From contig CAZKZZ010000004.1 in assembly GCA_964557375.1 (NCBI GenBank), positions 1-64,000 of the forward strand: 64,000 bases of DNA, in the 5' to 3' direction. Shown piece by piece: positions 42,468-51,590 of this stretch. The position numbers and the translations under genes were made by a program. This stretch comes from CAZKZZ01 sp964557375. Its GTDB lineage: Bacteria > Spirochaetota > Spirochaetia > SPDA01 > CAZJBZ01. The number at the start of each line of letters is the position of its first letter. The first letter of the stretch is position 1. The notes beneath the pieces were generated by a model. The model saw nothing but the letters and a program-made list of their open reading frames with translations. It did not search any database and was not told the origin of the DNA.

Positions 42468-44651
42468 TTACGCGAACAGTTCCCAGCAATGAAAAGACCC
42501 GCTGCTCCGCTCGAAATCGGCCGGAAAAGTTTCGCGGGTTATATCGACTAAATCGGCAAAGGTACGTATCCCCTCCTCATCCATTTTGAAATTCTTTGTG
42601 TTAGAGAGAAACAGAATACGTCCCTCCGGGTTCAGATGTTCCGCCGCCGATTTAAGCAGGGAGACGTGGTCTCTCTGCAGGTCGAATGTCTCTTTTCTGC
42701 TTTTTGAGTTGGAAAAGGTAGGGGGGCCGAGGAAAATGAGATCAAACGTTTCTTTTGAACCATAAAGCCACGAAAAACAGTCCTCCCGGGCAAGACGGTG
42801 TGCACCGGCAGCAATGTTATTTTGATCAAAATTCCGTTTTGCCCAAGAAATGTAGGTATTGGAACTGTCTATGGAAAGAGAACTCCGAGCTCCGCCTGCC
42901 GCGGCATAGACTGTACCGGTTGCTGTGTAGCAGAATAGATTCAAAAAAGATTTTCCTCCGCACAACGACCGGATTTTGTCTCTTACAAAACGAGCATCGA
43001 GAAAGAGTCCTGTATCAACAAAATCTTCTAAATTGATAAGAAAGGTAAACTCTCCTTCCGTAATTGGAATGTACTCTTCTGTCTTCGCAAACCGATAATA
43101 CTGCCGATTTTGTTTCATCCTGCGGCGGACTTTGACGTACATATTTTCACCCGCAATGCCGGTCAGGTCCGGTGCGTTTTCTACTATTTCCGCGAGTCTG
43201 GAGAATCGTTTTCCTCGATCGATCATGGGGGGAGGTTCATATTCTTGAACATGGAGGTATGTAGAATCGTAGATGTCAATGGCAACGGCGTATTCGGGGA
43301 GGTCTGCATCGTAGAGCCTGTAGCTGGTAATGTTGTTTTTTTCGAGCCACGGTTCGAGTTTCTTTCTGTTTTTCTCGAGCCGGTTGGAAAAATCATCAAT
43401 ATGTGATTTGTGGTGCGCGTTTCTACCCGCGGGGATAGGAATAAACGGACGGAATTTGTTTTCGTCGGCAATGGAAAAGTGATACAGTTTACAGGCGATG
43501 GGCCCATTTTGAATCGAATGGATCTTATGGGCGCGAAGCCCGACCGCTCTCCCTAACACCGTTTCAGCAGTGAGGACCCCCGCGTCCCACCCCGTGAAAT
43601 ACCGTTTACATATTCTGCCCAATAACTGATAGAGAGAGCGGAGATCTTCTCCTTCCCCTAAACGTTCTCCGTACGGAGCATTTGTTATGATGAGGCCGGA
43701 CTTCGGCAGATCGCTCTGCCGCTCTACAGAATGGGGGAGGCGGCTGCCTAATGAGCCCAGTTCACACTGAGAAAACCGCACTACACCTTCCAAGCCGGCC
43801 CGCCGGCAGTTTTCCGCGGCCATGTGAACAGCTTTCCCGTCCCGGTCGAATCCGAAAAACCGATATGGTAGATTGTTTTCCGTTTCCAATACTCGAGAAG
43901 TACGCATCTTCGCGTCATTTACAAGATTTGACCATTCTCCCTTTTTGTGGCCGTACCATCGATGGAATCCGTACTGCTCCCGGTTTGTCCTCGGCGGGAG
44001 CCCGAGGGCGATGAGTGCGGCTTCAATGACTAAGGTACCCGAGCCGCAGAGAGGGTCTACAAAAAAAGTATGCCCAGCGGCAATTTCAGGCCAGTTCATC
44101 CGGTAGAGAAGAGCTGAGGCAACGTTTTCTTTTAGGGGTGCTTCTGTCCTGCCTCTGCGATACCCCCGTTCGTGAAGACTGTCTCCCGCGAGGTCCACGT
44201 AGAATGAAACGGAAGTATCTTCAATAAACGAATAGAACCGAAGCCCTGGATCCTTCTTGGATACCGACGGTCTTTTTCCGAGCGTATGGGTAAACCTGTC
44301 TGCAATGCCGTCTTTGACGAGGAGGGCCGCGTAATCATTGTTTTCGATAAAACTGTTTTTCACCCGGGCGGTAACGGAGATGGTGGTATCGGGACTGAAC
44401 TGGTCTTCCCACCGAAGCGACGCGGAATAACCGCGAAGCTCTTCACCGGATTCAACCTTCCCTGTGTAGAGGCGCAGATAGACCCGGACAGCGATTCGTG
44501 ACCACAGGCATGCTTTATACCCTTCAGTGAGGGTCCCCTGAGCCTCGACACCCCGGCCGAGAGGCTTAACGGAAGAGAATCCGAGAGCGCGGAGTTCATC
44601 CGCGAGCAGGTCTTCCGTATTCGGTGCAGAAGAAACGAAATAGTGGTACAT
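42468..44651 (-). CDS. rlmL: Bifunctional 23S rRNA methyltransferase RlmKL
   Basis: 727 residues, the fused form. The N-terminal half (RlmL, m2G2445) has a THUMP domain after YFVSSAPNTEDLLADEL and the motif NAPYGERLG; the C-terminal half (RlmK, m7G2069) has LNLFCYTATGTVYAAAGGA, SIDSSNTYISWAKRNF and the LGPPTFSNSK motif. The start is set at ATG 44651; a longer frame adds 63 basic, non-homologous residues that run antisense over the kinase gene. It lies 11 nt after the HWE-type kinase gene. Confidence 0.93.
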   Translation of the reverse strand: MYHYFVSSAPNTEDLLADELRALGFSSVKPLGRGVEAQGTLTEGYKACLWSRIAVRVYLRLYTGKVESGEELRGYSASLRWEDQFSPDTTISVTARVKNSFIENNDYAALLVKDGIADRFTHTLGKRPSVSKKDPGLRFYSFIEDTSVSFYVDLAGDSLHERGYRRGRTEAPLKENVASALLYRMNWPEIAAGHTFFVDPLCGSGTLVIEAALIALGLPPRTNREQYGFHRWYGHKKGEWSNLVNDAKMRTSRVLETENNLPYRFFGFDRDGKAVHMAAENCRRAGLEGVVRFSQCELGSLGSRLPHSVERQSDLPKSGLIITNAPYGERLGEGEDLRSLYQLLGRICKRYFTGWDAGVLTAETVLGRAVGLRAHKIHSIQNGPIACKLYHFSIADENKFRPFIPIPAGRNAHHKSHIDDFSNRLEKNRKKLEPWLEKNNITSYRLYDADLPEYAVAIDIYDSTYLHVQEYEPPPMIDRGKRFSRLAEIVENAPDLTGIAGENMYVKVRRRMKQNRQYYRFAKTEEYIPITEGEFTFLINLEDFVDTGLFLDARFVRDKIRSLCGGKSFLNLFCYTATGTVYAAAGGARSSLSIDSSNTYISWAKRNFDQNNIAAGAHRLAREDCFSWLYGSKETFDLIFLGPPTFSNSKSRKETFDLQRDHVSLLKSAAEHLNPEGRILFLSNTKNFKMDEEGIRTFADLVDITRETFPADFERSSGSFHCWELFA

Positions 44652-44662
44652 CGATACACCTG

Positions 44663-45859
44663 TTATGAAGCGGCGGAGAAGGTAATGCGGAACTCGGCGC
44701 CGCCTTCCCGGTCCAATTCGATCGTACCTTCGAGTTGCCGGACGAGCAGGGTAACGAGGTTGAGTCCGAGAGAATCGGTATTTTCGATATCGATATGTTT
44801 GGGAAACGGTTTTCCGTTGTCTCCGATGATCAATTTCCACTTTTCATCTTCGCGGTGAAGATAAACGTAGATTCGATTCGTACCGTTCATGCCGCTGCCG
44901 CTGTCCGGAAATCCGTATTTCAACGCGTTGGTAATGAGTTCGGTAATGATGAGCCCGAGCGGTATCATCGTATCAATGGCAAACTGGGCCGGTTCGGCGT
45001 CGATGTCCACAGCGATCTGTTCACTTTTTTCAGTAAAAGAGTCCGTCAAATTCGAAATGAGTTCTCCGACATAATCGCCAAAATCTATGTACGATAGATC
45101 TTCCGAACGGTACAGTTTCTCATGAATGAGACCGATGGATTGTATTCTCTGCTGACTCTGCTCAAAAATTGAAATCGTCTCTTTATCGCTCAAGTATGAT
45201 TTTTGCAGACTCAGAAGACTGGAGATCATGGCTAAGTTGTTTTTCACTCGGTGGTGGATCTCTTTTAATAGGATCTCCTTCTCCTTAAGTGATTTTTCCA
45301 CTTTCTCTCTGTACCGGACCTCTTCGGTGATTTCATTAACGGTCGTTTTACAGAGTAATGCTTCCGGCCCCGGTGTGTCTTCACTAATCGAGCTCTCGAT
45401 TCGAGCGTAAAACTCGGACTGGTCCCTGCGTTTCAGCTTCAGTTCACACCGTGCCGGTTTTTTCTGTTCAAAGACATTCTTCAAATGTCTGAAAAAAAGT
45501 TCCTGATATCCGGTAGCAATGAAAGAGAGAAGCGGTTTGTTTATCAGGTAATTCCGGTCTACCCCCAATTGTTTACAGCCGGTGAGATTCACCTCCCGGA
45601 TCACACCGGAACGGTTGAATGAGAAATAGCCGACAGGCGCAAAATTGTACAGTTCCTGATACTTGTTTCTCGATTCTTCGAGTTCCGACTGGGTGCGCAT
45701 CAATTCTTTGTTTTGCATTTCCAGTTCGATCTGGTGCACCTGGAGTTCATGGACGAGTTCTTTGATTTCCCCGTCTTCTTTCAGCTGCAGATCTTCCGAT
45801 TTGTTCTGAAGAATCTCTTCCGCCCGCTCCCGCAATTTTTTTCCGCTTGTGTTATCCAT
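44663..45859 (-). CDS. PAS-containing histidine kinase of the HisKA_2/HWE type
   Basis: 398 residues without membrane helices. Coiled coil ~25-75, PAS domain ~75-185, then the phospho-acceptor helix EIHHRVKNNLAMISSLLSLQ, characteristic of HisKA_2 kinases, and an ATPase domain with ELITNALKYGFP and GDNGKPFP. It probably phosphorylates a stand-alone receiver. It lies 17 nt after the CheB-CheR gene; elsewhere this kinase module is often the C-terminal part of one CheB-CheR-PAS-kinase polypeptide. Confidence 0.9.
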   Translation of the reverse strand: MDNTSGKKLRERAEEILQNKSEDLQLKEDGEIKELVHELQVHQIELEMQNKELMRTQSELEESRNKYQELYNFAPVGYFSFNRSGVIREVNLTGCKQLGVDRNYLINKPLLSFIATGYQELFFRHLKNVFEQKKPARCELKLKRRDQSEFYARIESSISEDTPGPEALLCKTTVNEITEEVRYREKVEKSLKEKEILLKEIHHRVKNNLAMISSLLSLQKSYLSDKETISIFEQSQQRIQSIGLIHEKLYRSEDLSYIDFGDYVGELISNLTDSFTEKSEQIAVDIDAEPAQFAIDTMIPLGLIITELITNALKYGFPDSGSGMNGTNRIYVYLHREDEKWKLIIGDNGKPFPKHIDIENTDSLGLNLVTLLVRQLEGTIELDREGGAEFRITFSAAS

Positions 45860-45876
45860 ACTTCATATTCCTGCTA

Positions 45877-48411
45877 TTAGGTTCTCTCATAACGATCGAG
45901 TTGATCACTCATCATCTTCAAATCCGAGATATCGACAAAGGTGATTACAACTCCTTCAATGAGATCCTCTGTCGTTTTGTATGGGAGAATACGCGACAAA
46001 TACCACTGAGCATCATGCAGCTCAATTTCTCGGTTTTTTTCTTCTCCCGTTTGCAGTACATCTTTAATATCTTCAAGAAAACCATCATAAATGTTCTGAA
46101 AAGAAAACAGTGCGATCGATCTGCCTATGTCGCTTTCAGTGAGATTGAACGGTTCGGGCAGATTCGGAGTAAATTTCCTGATGTTGAGATCACTGTCCAG
46201 AAAAAGGGTCCCGACCTCGGTGCTTGCTAAGAGATTGTCATAATCGTTGGTAAGATCGGTCAGCTCGTCTATTTTATTCTGATATTCCGCGTTTACGGTA
46301 ATCAATTCTTCATTGACCGACTGCAGCTCTTCATTCGTACTCTGCAGTTCTTCGTTGGATGCTAATAGCTCTTCATTCGTGGCTTGGAGTTCTTCATTAG
46401 AAGTTTCGAGCTCTTCAACCGTAGCCTGCAAATTCTCTTTTGTAAACTGCAGTTCGTTTTCCAAGTCTTTTACCCGCTGGTTTGTTTTCGTCTCTGCAAC
46501 GTACACTTCTCCTTCTTCTTCGGGCGGGAGGGTCCCGGGGACCTCTTCGAAAATGATGAAAAGCTTATCAGTGTCATAGTTTTCTCGAGCTGCCGGGCGT
46601 ACGATGAGGTTTATTGTTGCTGTCTGATTGTCCTGTTTTATCAGGATGTCTCGATAGAATACCTCCTTTTTCTCCTGCCGCGCTTTGTGGCACGCCGTTC
46701 CCACTGCAATGGAGAGTTCATCATGAATCATTTTGAAAATATTGAGGTTCATCCTTCCTTTTGCAAACCGAAGATATCGATTAACATCACCGAAAAAGTA
46801 TTCCGGCTCGTTCTTGCCGTTAATCAAAATGGCGGCAGGTTCATAGGGGCCCATGAGTGCTTTGTAGTATTCGTTGAACCGGTCTGTTTCGGCTTTGTTC
46901 TTTTGCCCCTGACTTATCTGCCTCCTCTCGTAGTTGACGAGGTTGAGATTTCTGTTATTGATCAGCTCGGGATTAACGACACCGATTTTCTGATAGATTC
47001 TCAATTTTTGGTCCAGCGGCTTGAATTGATTAACCATCTCTCCTATCGTTTCACTTTTTCCTAAAAAGAGGTATCCGCTCTGGTTTAGAGAAAAATGAAA
47101 CAGGGAGAGTATTTTTTTCTGAGTTTGAGGCTGCAGGTAAATAAGAAGATTTCTGCAGGTTATCAAGTCCATTTTATTGAACGGAGGATCACTGATTACA
47201 TTCTGCTGAGCAAAAAGGACCGTTTTACGTATCGTCTCTTCTACTACATACGAACCTTCTTTTCGGACAAAATACTTATTGAGCCGATCGGGAGAAATGT
47301 CTGCAAGAATACTCTCCGGATATATCCCGTGGCTTGCCTGCTCGACCATCTGTTTGTCCAGATCAGTGGCGAATATTTTTACATCAACCGATTCTCCAAC
47401 GGTTTCGAGATATTCATGAAAGAGAATAGCTAAGGAGTACGCTTCTTCACCGGTCGAACAGCCCACGACCCACACTCTAATTGGTGTATTGGCCTTTCTG
47501 TTTGCAACCAATTTGGGGATTACACTGTTCTTTAATTCGTTAAACGCTTCGGTGTCCCTAAAAAACTTTGTCACTCCGATAAGCAGTTCTCTAGAAAGAA
47601 TCCTCACTTCTTCCTGATGTGTTTCCATGTAGGAGATATACTCCTGGATGGTTGCAATTTGATTGATTCCCATCCGTTTTTCGATTCTGCGGATAATGGT
47701 GGTCGGCTTATAGTAGCTAAAATCGATATTTTCGCTGTTCTTTATGAGGGATAGAATTTTCGGAAGGCTGCTCCCCGTATGATGATTTGTCAGCGTTGTT
47801 TCATCTCTTGTCGTGTGGATATGCTCGACGAACCGTATCAGCTCTTCCGGCATTTTTTCGGGAGCAAGGATAAAATCTACCATACCGATGGAGATTGCAC
47901 TTCTCGGCATACCGTCGAACTTCGATGTAGCAATGTCCTGGACCATGACCATTCCGCCGTTACCTTTTATATCGCGGATACCGAGTGTGCCGTCCGAACC
48001 GGTACCCGAGAGGATGATCCCGATTGCCCGGTCCTGCTTGTCCTCCGCGAGGGAACGAAAAAAGATATTAATCGGGAGATTGAGGCCTTGGGAATGGGAG
48101 ATTTCGCTCAAATAGAGGTGGGAATGAAAGATGGTCATGCTCTTTTTGGGTGGGATGAGGTAGACACAGTTCGGCTCGACCTGCATGCCGTCTTCGACCC
48201 GGTAGACCCGCATTTTTGTGTGCTTGGAGAGCAGTTCGGCCATGAGGCTTTTGAAATCCGGCGATAAATGCTGAATTACGACGAAGGCCATTCCGTTATC
48301 AGGGGGCATATTCCTGAAAAAGGTCTCTAAGGCTTCGTATCCGCCGGCGGAGGCCCCGATGCCGACTACGTAAAAATTGTTCGATTTTTCTTCTTTGAGT
48401 TTGTTTTCCAT
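45877..48411 (-). CDS. CheB-CheR fusion with coiled coil and PAS domains
   Basis: 844 residues. Methylesterase CheB (~10-195): S in GIGASAGGYEAL, H in VVIQHLSPD and D in GTGSDGTLG are all present. Methyltransferase CheR (~205-475): VVGCSTGEEAYSLAIL binds SAM, and DPPFNKMDLITCRNLLIYL is the usual motif. Then a PAS-like region, a coiled coil of repeated SNEELQATNEELLASNEELQ-type heptads (~635-705), and a final PAS (~715-835). No REC domain and no kinase. The start codon is preceded by an (ATT)n tract with no Shine-Dalgarno sequence. Confidence 0.9.
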   Translation of the reverse strand: MENKLKEEKSNNFYVVGIGASAGGYEALETFFRNMPPDNGMAFVVIQHLSPDFKSLMAELLSKHTKMRVYRVEDGMQVEPNCVYLIPPKKSMTIFHSHLYLSEISHSQGLNLPINIFFRSLAEDKQDRAIGIILSGTGSDGTLGIRDIKGNGGMVMVQDIATSKFDGMPRSAISIGMVDFILAPEKMPEELIRFVEHIHTTRDETTLTNHHTGSSLPKILSLIKNSENIDFSYYKPTTIIRRIEKRMGINQIATIQEYISYMETHQEEVRILSRELLIGVTKFFRDTEAFNELKNSVIPKLVANRKANTPIRVWVVGCSTGEEAYSLAILFHEYLETVGESVDVKIFATDLDKQMVEQASHGIYPESILADISPDRLNKYFVRKEGSYVVEETIRKTVLFAQQNVISDPPFNKMDLITCRNLLIYLQPQTQKKILSLFHFSLNQSGYLFLGKSETIGEMVNQFKPLDQKLRIYQKIGVVNPELINNRNLNLVNYERRQISQGQKNKAETDRFNEYYKALMGPYEPAAILINGKNEPEYFFGDVNRYLRFAKGRMNLNIFKMIHDELSIAVGTACHKARQEKKEVFYRDILIKQDNQTATINLIVRPAARENYDTDKLFIIFEEVPGTLPPEEEGEVYVAETKTNQRVKDLENELQFTKENLQATVEELETSNEELQATNEELLASNEELQSTNEELQSVNEELITVNAEYQNKIDELTDLTNDYDNLLASTEVGTLFLDSDLNIRKFTPNLPEPFNLTESDIGRSIALFSFQNIYDGFLEDIKDVLQTGEEKNREIELHDAQWYLSRILPYKTTEDLIEGVVITFVDISDLKMMSDQLDRYERT

Positions 48412-48414
48412 AAT

Positions 48415-48434
48415 AATAATAATGGCTTATTATT
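48415..48434 (-). promoter_or_regulatory. AT hairpin and (ATT)n repeat in the CheB-CheR initiation region
   Basis: AATAATAA (48415-48422) and TTATTATT (48427-48434) form an 8-bp stem 4 nt from the start codon; the strand read by the gene is CCATTATTATTATT then ATG. No SD-like purine stretch is present. Confidence 0.5.
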
Positions 48435-48536
48435 TTCAAATAATATTGAATTTATAAGGAATTTTCCAGCCTCAATGTATAAAATGCATAAAAAATTATA
48501 GAAGAAAATATTTTTTTATTAAATAGCAAATATATA

Positions 48537-48565
48537 TTGAAAAGTCTAAAAAATGGGGCTACCAT
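48537..48565 (+). promoter_or_regulatory. Promoter of the first LPP20-like gene
   Basis: TTGAAA (48537-48542), 17 nt, TACCAT (48560-48565), four of six matches in the -10. The start codon is 33 nt downstream with AAGGAG. Confidence 0.5.
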
Positions 48566-48597
48566 TTATACTGCAAAACGTTAATAAGGAGTGACGC

Positions 48598-49254
48598 ATG
48601 AAAAGAATATTATTTGCATTGTTAGTCGTTGCCGTAGCACTGGCTTTTTTCTCCTGCGCAAGCCAGCCGGAACCTAAAGAGGAGCCGAAGGAAGAGGAAA
48701 AAGTAGAGGCGAAAGAAGAGAAAGTGGAAGAAGAAAAGGAAGAGGAGAAAGAAGAATCCTCCATGCCTTCAGACATCCCCGATTTTTATCTCATGCCTCC
48801 GGTGGCAGATGATGCTTTTTACGGAGTAGGGTCGGCGAAGATGTCCAAACTCGATACATCACGAAAAATGGCGATTGCAAGAGCACGGGAAGATATCGCC
48901 TTTCAGATGAATTCAAAAATCAAAGCCGCCATAACCGATTACGCCCAGGAAGCAGGTGTTGACGGCGGTAATCAGGTAATCAGTTTTGTAGAAACCGTAT
49001 CGAAACAAATCACTGAGACTACTCTCATCGGTGCGAAAACAGAAAAAGTAGCGGCCGGTTCGGACGGAACCGTATACGCGCTGGTTTCCTATCCGATGAA
49101 TAAATTCGAAGACGCTGCAGCTCAGGAGTTTATGCGTAATGAAGATGCGGCATTTGCCGAGTTCAAGGCCCAGCAGGCACTGGACAGACTGAACTCGGAA
49201 ATCCAGAATAATCCGCCCCAGGCCGGTCAATCTCCAGCCTCTCAGGGGCAATAA
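48598..49254 (+). CDS. LPP20-family lipoprotein
   Basis: 218 residues. Signal peptide with lipobox FFSC (Cys ~20), then ~35 residues of Glu/Lys-rich linker, then the LPP20 domain (about 60-175): DIPDFYLMPPVADDAFYGVGSAKMSKLDTSRKMAIARAREDIA in part, i.e. the P.WY..PP....Y.VG.A......A...A...A pattern. The end is Gln/Pro-rich. Membrane-anchored envelope protein. First of three consecutive LPP20-like genes; AAGGAG lies before the ATG. Confidence 0.82.
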   Translation: MKRILFALLVVAVALAFFSCASQPEPKEEPKEEEKVEAKEEKVEEEKEEEKEESSMPSDIPDFYLMPPVADDAFYGVGSAKMSKLDTSRKMAIARAREDIAFQMNSKIKAAITDYAQEAGVDGGNQVISFVETVSKQITETTLIGAKTEKVAAGSDGTVYALVSYPMNKFEDAAAQEFMRNEDAAFAEFKAQQALDRLNSEIQNNPPQAGQSPASQGQ

Positions 49255-49278
49255 AAAAACGCCGCTCGCACCGTTACA

Positions 49279-50232
49279 ATGCATTTCATATTGTTCCGGA
49301 ACGGTTTGAAAAAACCGTTCCGGATTTCTTTCATTATATTAATAATTCTATTCGCTGCCGTCTCATGTGCCACCTCTCCGCCCCCTGAGGGCCCCGCGGA
49401 TAACGGCGGAAGAGAAAAACCGGAACCTGCCCTGGAAGAGGAAGTAAAGGGTGCGAGCACAGAAGAGGAGGCCCGAGCGGCATCAGGGTCTAAAGATTCT
49501 GTCCCAGCGGAAGACCCTGTTCCAGAGGAAAAACCTGCTCAACAGCCGTCATCGTTTCTTGCTGTGTTATGGGACACAACCCCGGACGAAGGAAATCCGG
49601 TTTTTTGCGGTGTCTCCGCCCGTCAATTAGACCGGGATGAGGAAAAACAACGTGCTCTAGAAGATGCAGCCAGGCAGGCCTCCATGTATTTCGGACTCAT
49701 CGGGCGGGCGAAATTCTTAAAACAGAATACCACCGGAAGTATCGGCTATCTGCAGGATATAGACATCGGCTATGATGAGGAGCTTGCGGCACAGTTGGTC
49801 GACCGTTTGGAAATAATGCTCGAATATCAGGACAGTCGGTCCACCTTTGTCAAAGTAGTTCTCCCTTCAATCACTATGGACGCTGTTCCCTACAACGCCG
49901 GTCAGTTACCTCGCAAAACACCCGTCTGGATTCTCACTCCTCCTGAAATACCGGGAAAATTGGTGGGAGTAGGGGTTGCTCAGAGGAAAAGACTGACCTC
50001 GGACAGTATTGCCACCGCTGATGAGAAAGCAGTAGAAGAATTATTGACTCAGGTATCGACTACAATTCAGACTATCCAGTCGGAACGTACTATTGACAGC
50101 GTGGGGACACTGCACGATACTACAAGTCTAGAAGTGGCAAAAGCGGAACTGGACGGCTATTATGTCCTCTCTCGATGGCAGGAGGGCAACTATTATTATA
50201 CTTTGGCTATCTGTAATAGACCAAAGAAATAA
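49279..50232 (+). CDS. LPP20-like lipoprotein (second of three)
   Basis: 317 residues if started at ATG 49279. Signal peptide FRISFIILIILFAAVSC with the lipid-modified Cys at ~30, then a Glu/Pro-rich linker, then two regions with the LPP20 pattern: NPVFCGVSARQLDRDEEKQRALEDAARQA and TPPEIPGKLVGVGVAQRKRLTSDSIATADEKA. TTG 49306 would give a tighter signal peptide starting MKKPFRIS. Either start lies in or before a strong hairpin, so the start is uncertain. Confidence 0.7.
   Translation: MHFILFRNGLKKPFRISFIILIILFAAVSCATSPPPEGPADNGGREKPEPALEEEVKGASTEEEARAASGSKDSVPAEDPVPEEKPAQQPSSFLAVLWDTTPDEGNPVFCGVSARQLDRDEEKQRALEDAARQASMYFGLIGRAKFLKQNTTGSIGYLQDIDIGYDEELAAQLVDRLEIMLEYQDSRSTFVKVVLPSITMDAVPYNAGQLPRKTPVWILTPPEIPGKLVGVGVAQRKRLTSDSIATADEKAVEELLTQVSTTIQTIQSERTIDSVGTLHDTTSLEVAKAELDGYYVLSRWQEGNYYYTLAICNRPKK
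49295..49324 (+). terminator. Strong hairpin between the first and second LPP20-like genes
   Basis: CCGGAACGGTTT (49296-49307) and AAACCGTTCCGG (49312-49323) with a GAAA tetraloop, plus one more A-T pair outside. It is followed by ATTTCTTTC. It looks like a terminator or attenuator after gene one, but it sits inside the frame of gene two and includes its TTG start candidate (49306). Confidence 0.6.
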
Positions 50233-50247
50233 CAGAAACAATACCAT

Positions 50248-51564
50248 ATGATGAGAAGGGTCACTAACTATACACTTTTCTCTTTTATTGTTTTTTTCGC
50301 CGTTCTCTCTCTCTCCGCGGTACATGGTGAGGAAGAACCTCCGGAGTGGCTGTATAATCCCCCTGCAGGGGACCCCGATTACTTTATCGGGATCGGGAAC
50401 AGTGAGAACCGCCGGACAGCCCGGGAGTTAGCACTCATGGAGCTCTCATCATCCATATCAACCACGATTGAGAGTGAGCTGGTAGTCAATACTGTAGACA
50501 CCGGTGAAACGCTTACCGAAGAACTGAAAATCCGGATTCGAGAACGGGTCAAGCAGAAACTGCGCGGCCATGAACTCTACGACTCGTTTTATTCTCCTAA
50601 GTCGGGATACTGGGTGTATTACCGGCTTTCCAAACAGGAGTTCCGCAGGCAGCGGGATGAATTGGCCGATCGGGTATTGGAACTGCTCCGTTCCGGGGAC
50701 GACCCCGATTATGCTGTTTCCGAACGGGTTTCGATGTATGCAAAGGCATGGGGACTCATTAATGATTCACCCTGGGCGGGGACTCTCGTAGGCATTCTTC
50801 CTAATGAAAAAGGAGCTTTGATCGATGTCGTAGAAAAGCGTCTTTCGAGATTGATCGGGTCATTGTCGATACAGGTTACTCCTGAGAGGCTGTTATTCAG
50901 TCCCGAAAGCGGGGTGGACCTAACAGTAGAGATTTCTTCTTCGATCTCTTCCCTGCCCGGGCGGTTTCAGGTGGTTGTCAATGAAGAGAATACCGGACGG
51001 GAGACGGCGACCTTTTCTACCGGCGAGAGGGGAGAGTTTAACGGGGAAGTCGGCTTTGAAGGGCTGGATCTCGGAAAACACGAGCTCGAAGTGACGCTCG
51101 ATACCGAGCGGTTGGGTTTACACGAGGCATTGGCTTATAAGCTTCTCCTGCCCGAGAAACGGATCATCGCGGAACTGCAGCAGAAGGCCATCGGACTTAC
51201 CGTTGAAACGCGAAACGGCGATGAACTCTCCGGAATAGACGGCTCGGTCCGCTCGCTTCTAACCGATAAGCTCACCTATCAGATAACACCGGATGCGGGA
51301 GATAACGGCCCGCACCTGTATACGACGATCTTCTTTAGACAGGCACCCCCGAACGATTACGGTCTGACCATCGCCTACGCAAAGGCCCAGTTTACCGTAA
51401 AACGGGGAGAGCGGGTCCTCGCTTCGTTCGAAACAGCTGAGAGTAAAGACGGCGGTCTCGACAGTTACCAGGCAAAGACGAGGGCTTTCGCCAAGTTGAT
51501 GGACCAGTTAAAAACCGACAATTCCCTGGCCGAAAAGATTGAAACAGCCGCCTCTTACCGGTAA
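50248..51564 (+). CDS. LPP20-like exported protein (third of three)
   Basis: 438 residues. Signal peptide FSFIVFFAVLSLSAVHG without a lipobox Cys. The LPP20-type domain follows at once: PPEWLYNPPAGDPDYFIGIGNSENRRTARELALMELSSSIST, in part. Residues ~215-300 form an Ig-like or beta-sandwich stretch (LTVEISSSISSLPGRFQVVVNE), and the rest resembles another alpha/beta domain with EALAYKLLLPEKRIIAELQQKA. Envelope location; partners are probably the two preceding LPP20 proteins. No clear SD. Confidence 0.7.
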   Translation: MMRRVTNYTLFSFIVFFAVLSLSAVHGEEEPPEWLYNPPAGDPDYFIGIGNSENRRTARELALMELSSSISTTIESELVVNTVDTGETLTEELKIRIRERVKQKLRGHELYDSFYSPKSGYWVYYRLSKQEFRRQRDELADRVLELLRSGDDPDYAVSERVSMYAKAWGLINDSPWAGTLVGILPNEKGALIDVVEKRLSRLIGSLSIQVTPERLLFSPESGVDLTVEISSSISSLPGRFQVVVNEENTGRETATFSTGERGEFNGEVGFEGLDLGKHELEVTLDTERLGLHEALAYKLLLPEKRIIAELQQKAIGLTVETRNGDELSGIDGSVRSLLTDKLTYQITPDAGDNGPHLYTTIFFRQAPPNDYGLTIAYAKAQFTVKRGERVLASFETAESKDGGLDSYQAKTRAFAKLMDQLKTDNSLAEKIETAASYR

Positions 51565-51590
51565 ACTGCCGGAGATGGAGGCGGATTTAC

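Noticed and set aside
44652..44840. Arg-rich 63-residue extension of RlmKL
   Set aside because: It is antisense-like, low-complexity and overlaps the upstream kinase gene; homologues start at the downstream Met.
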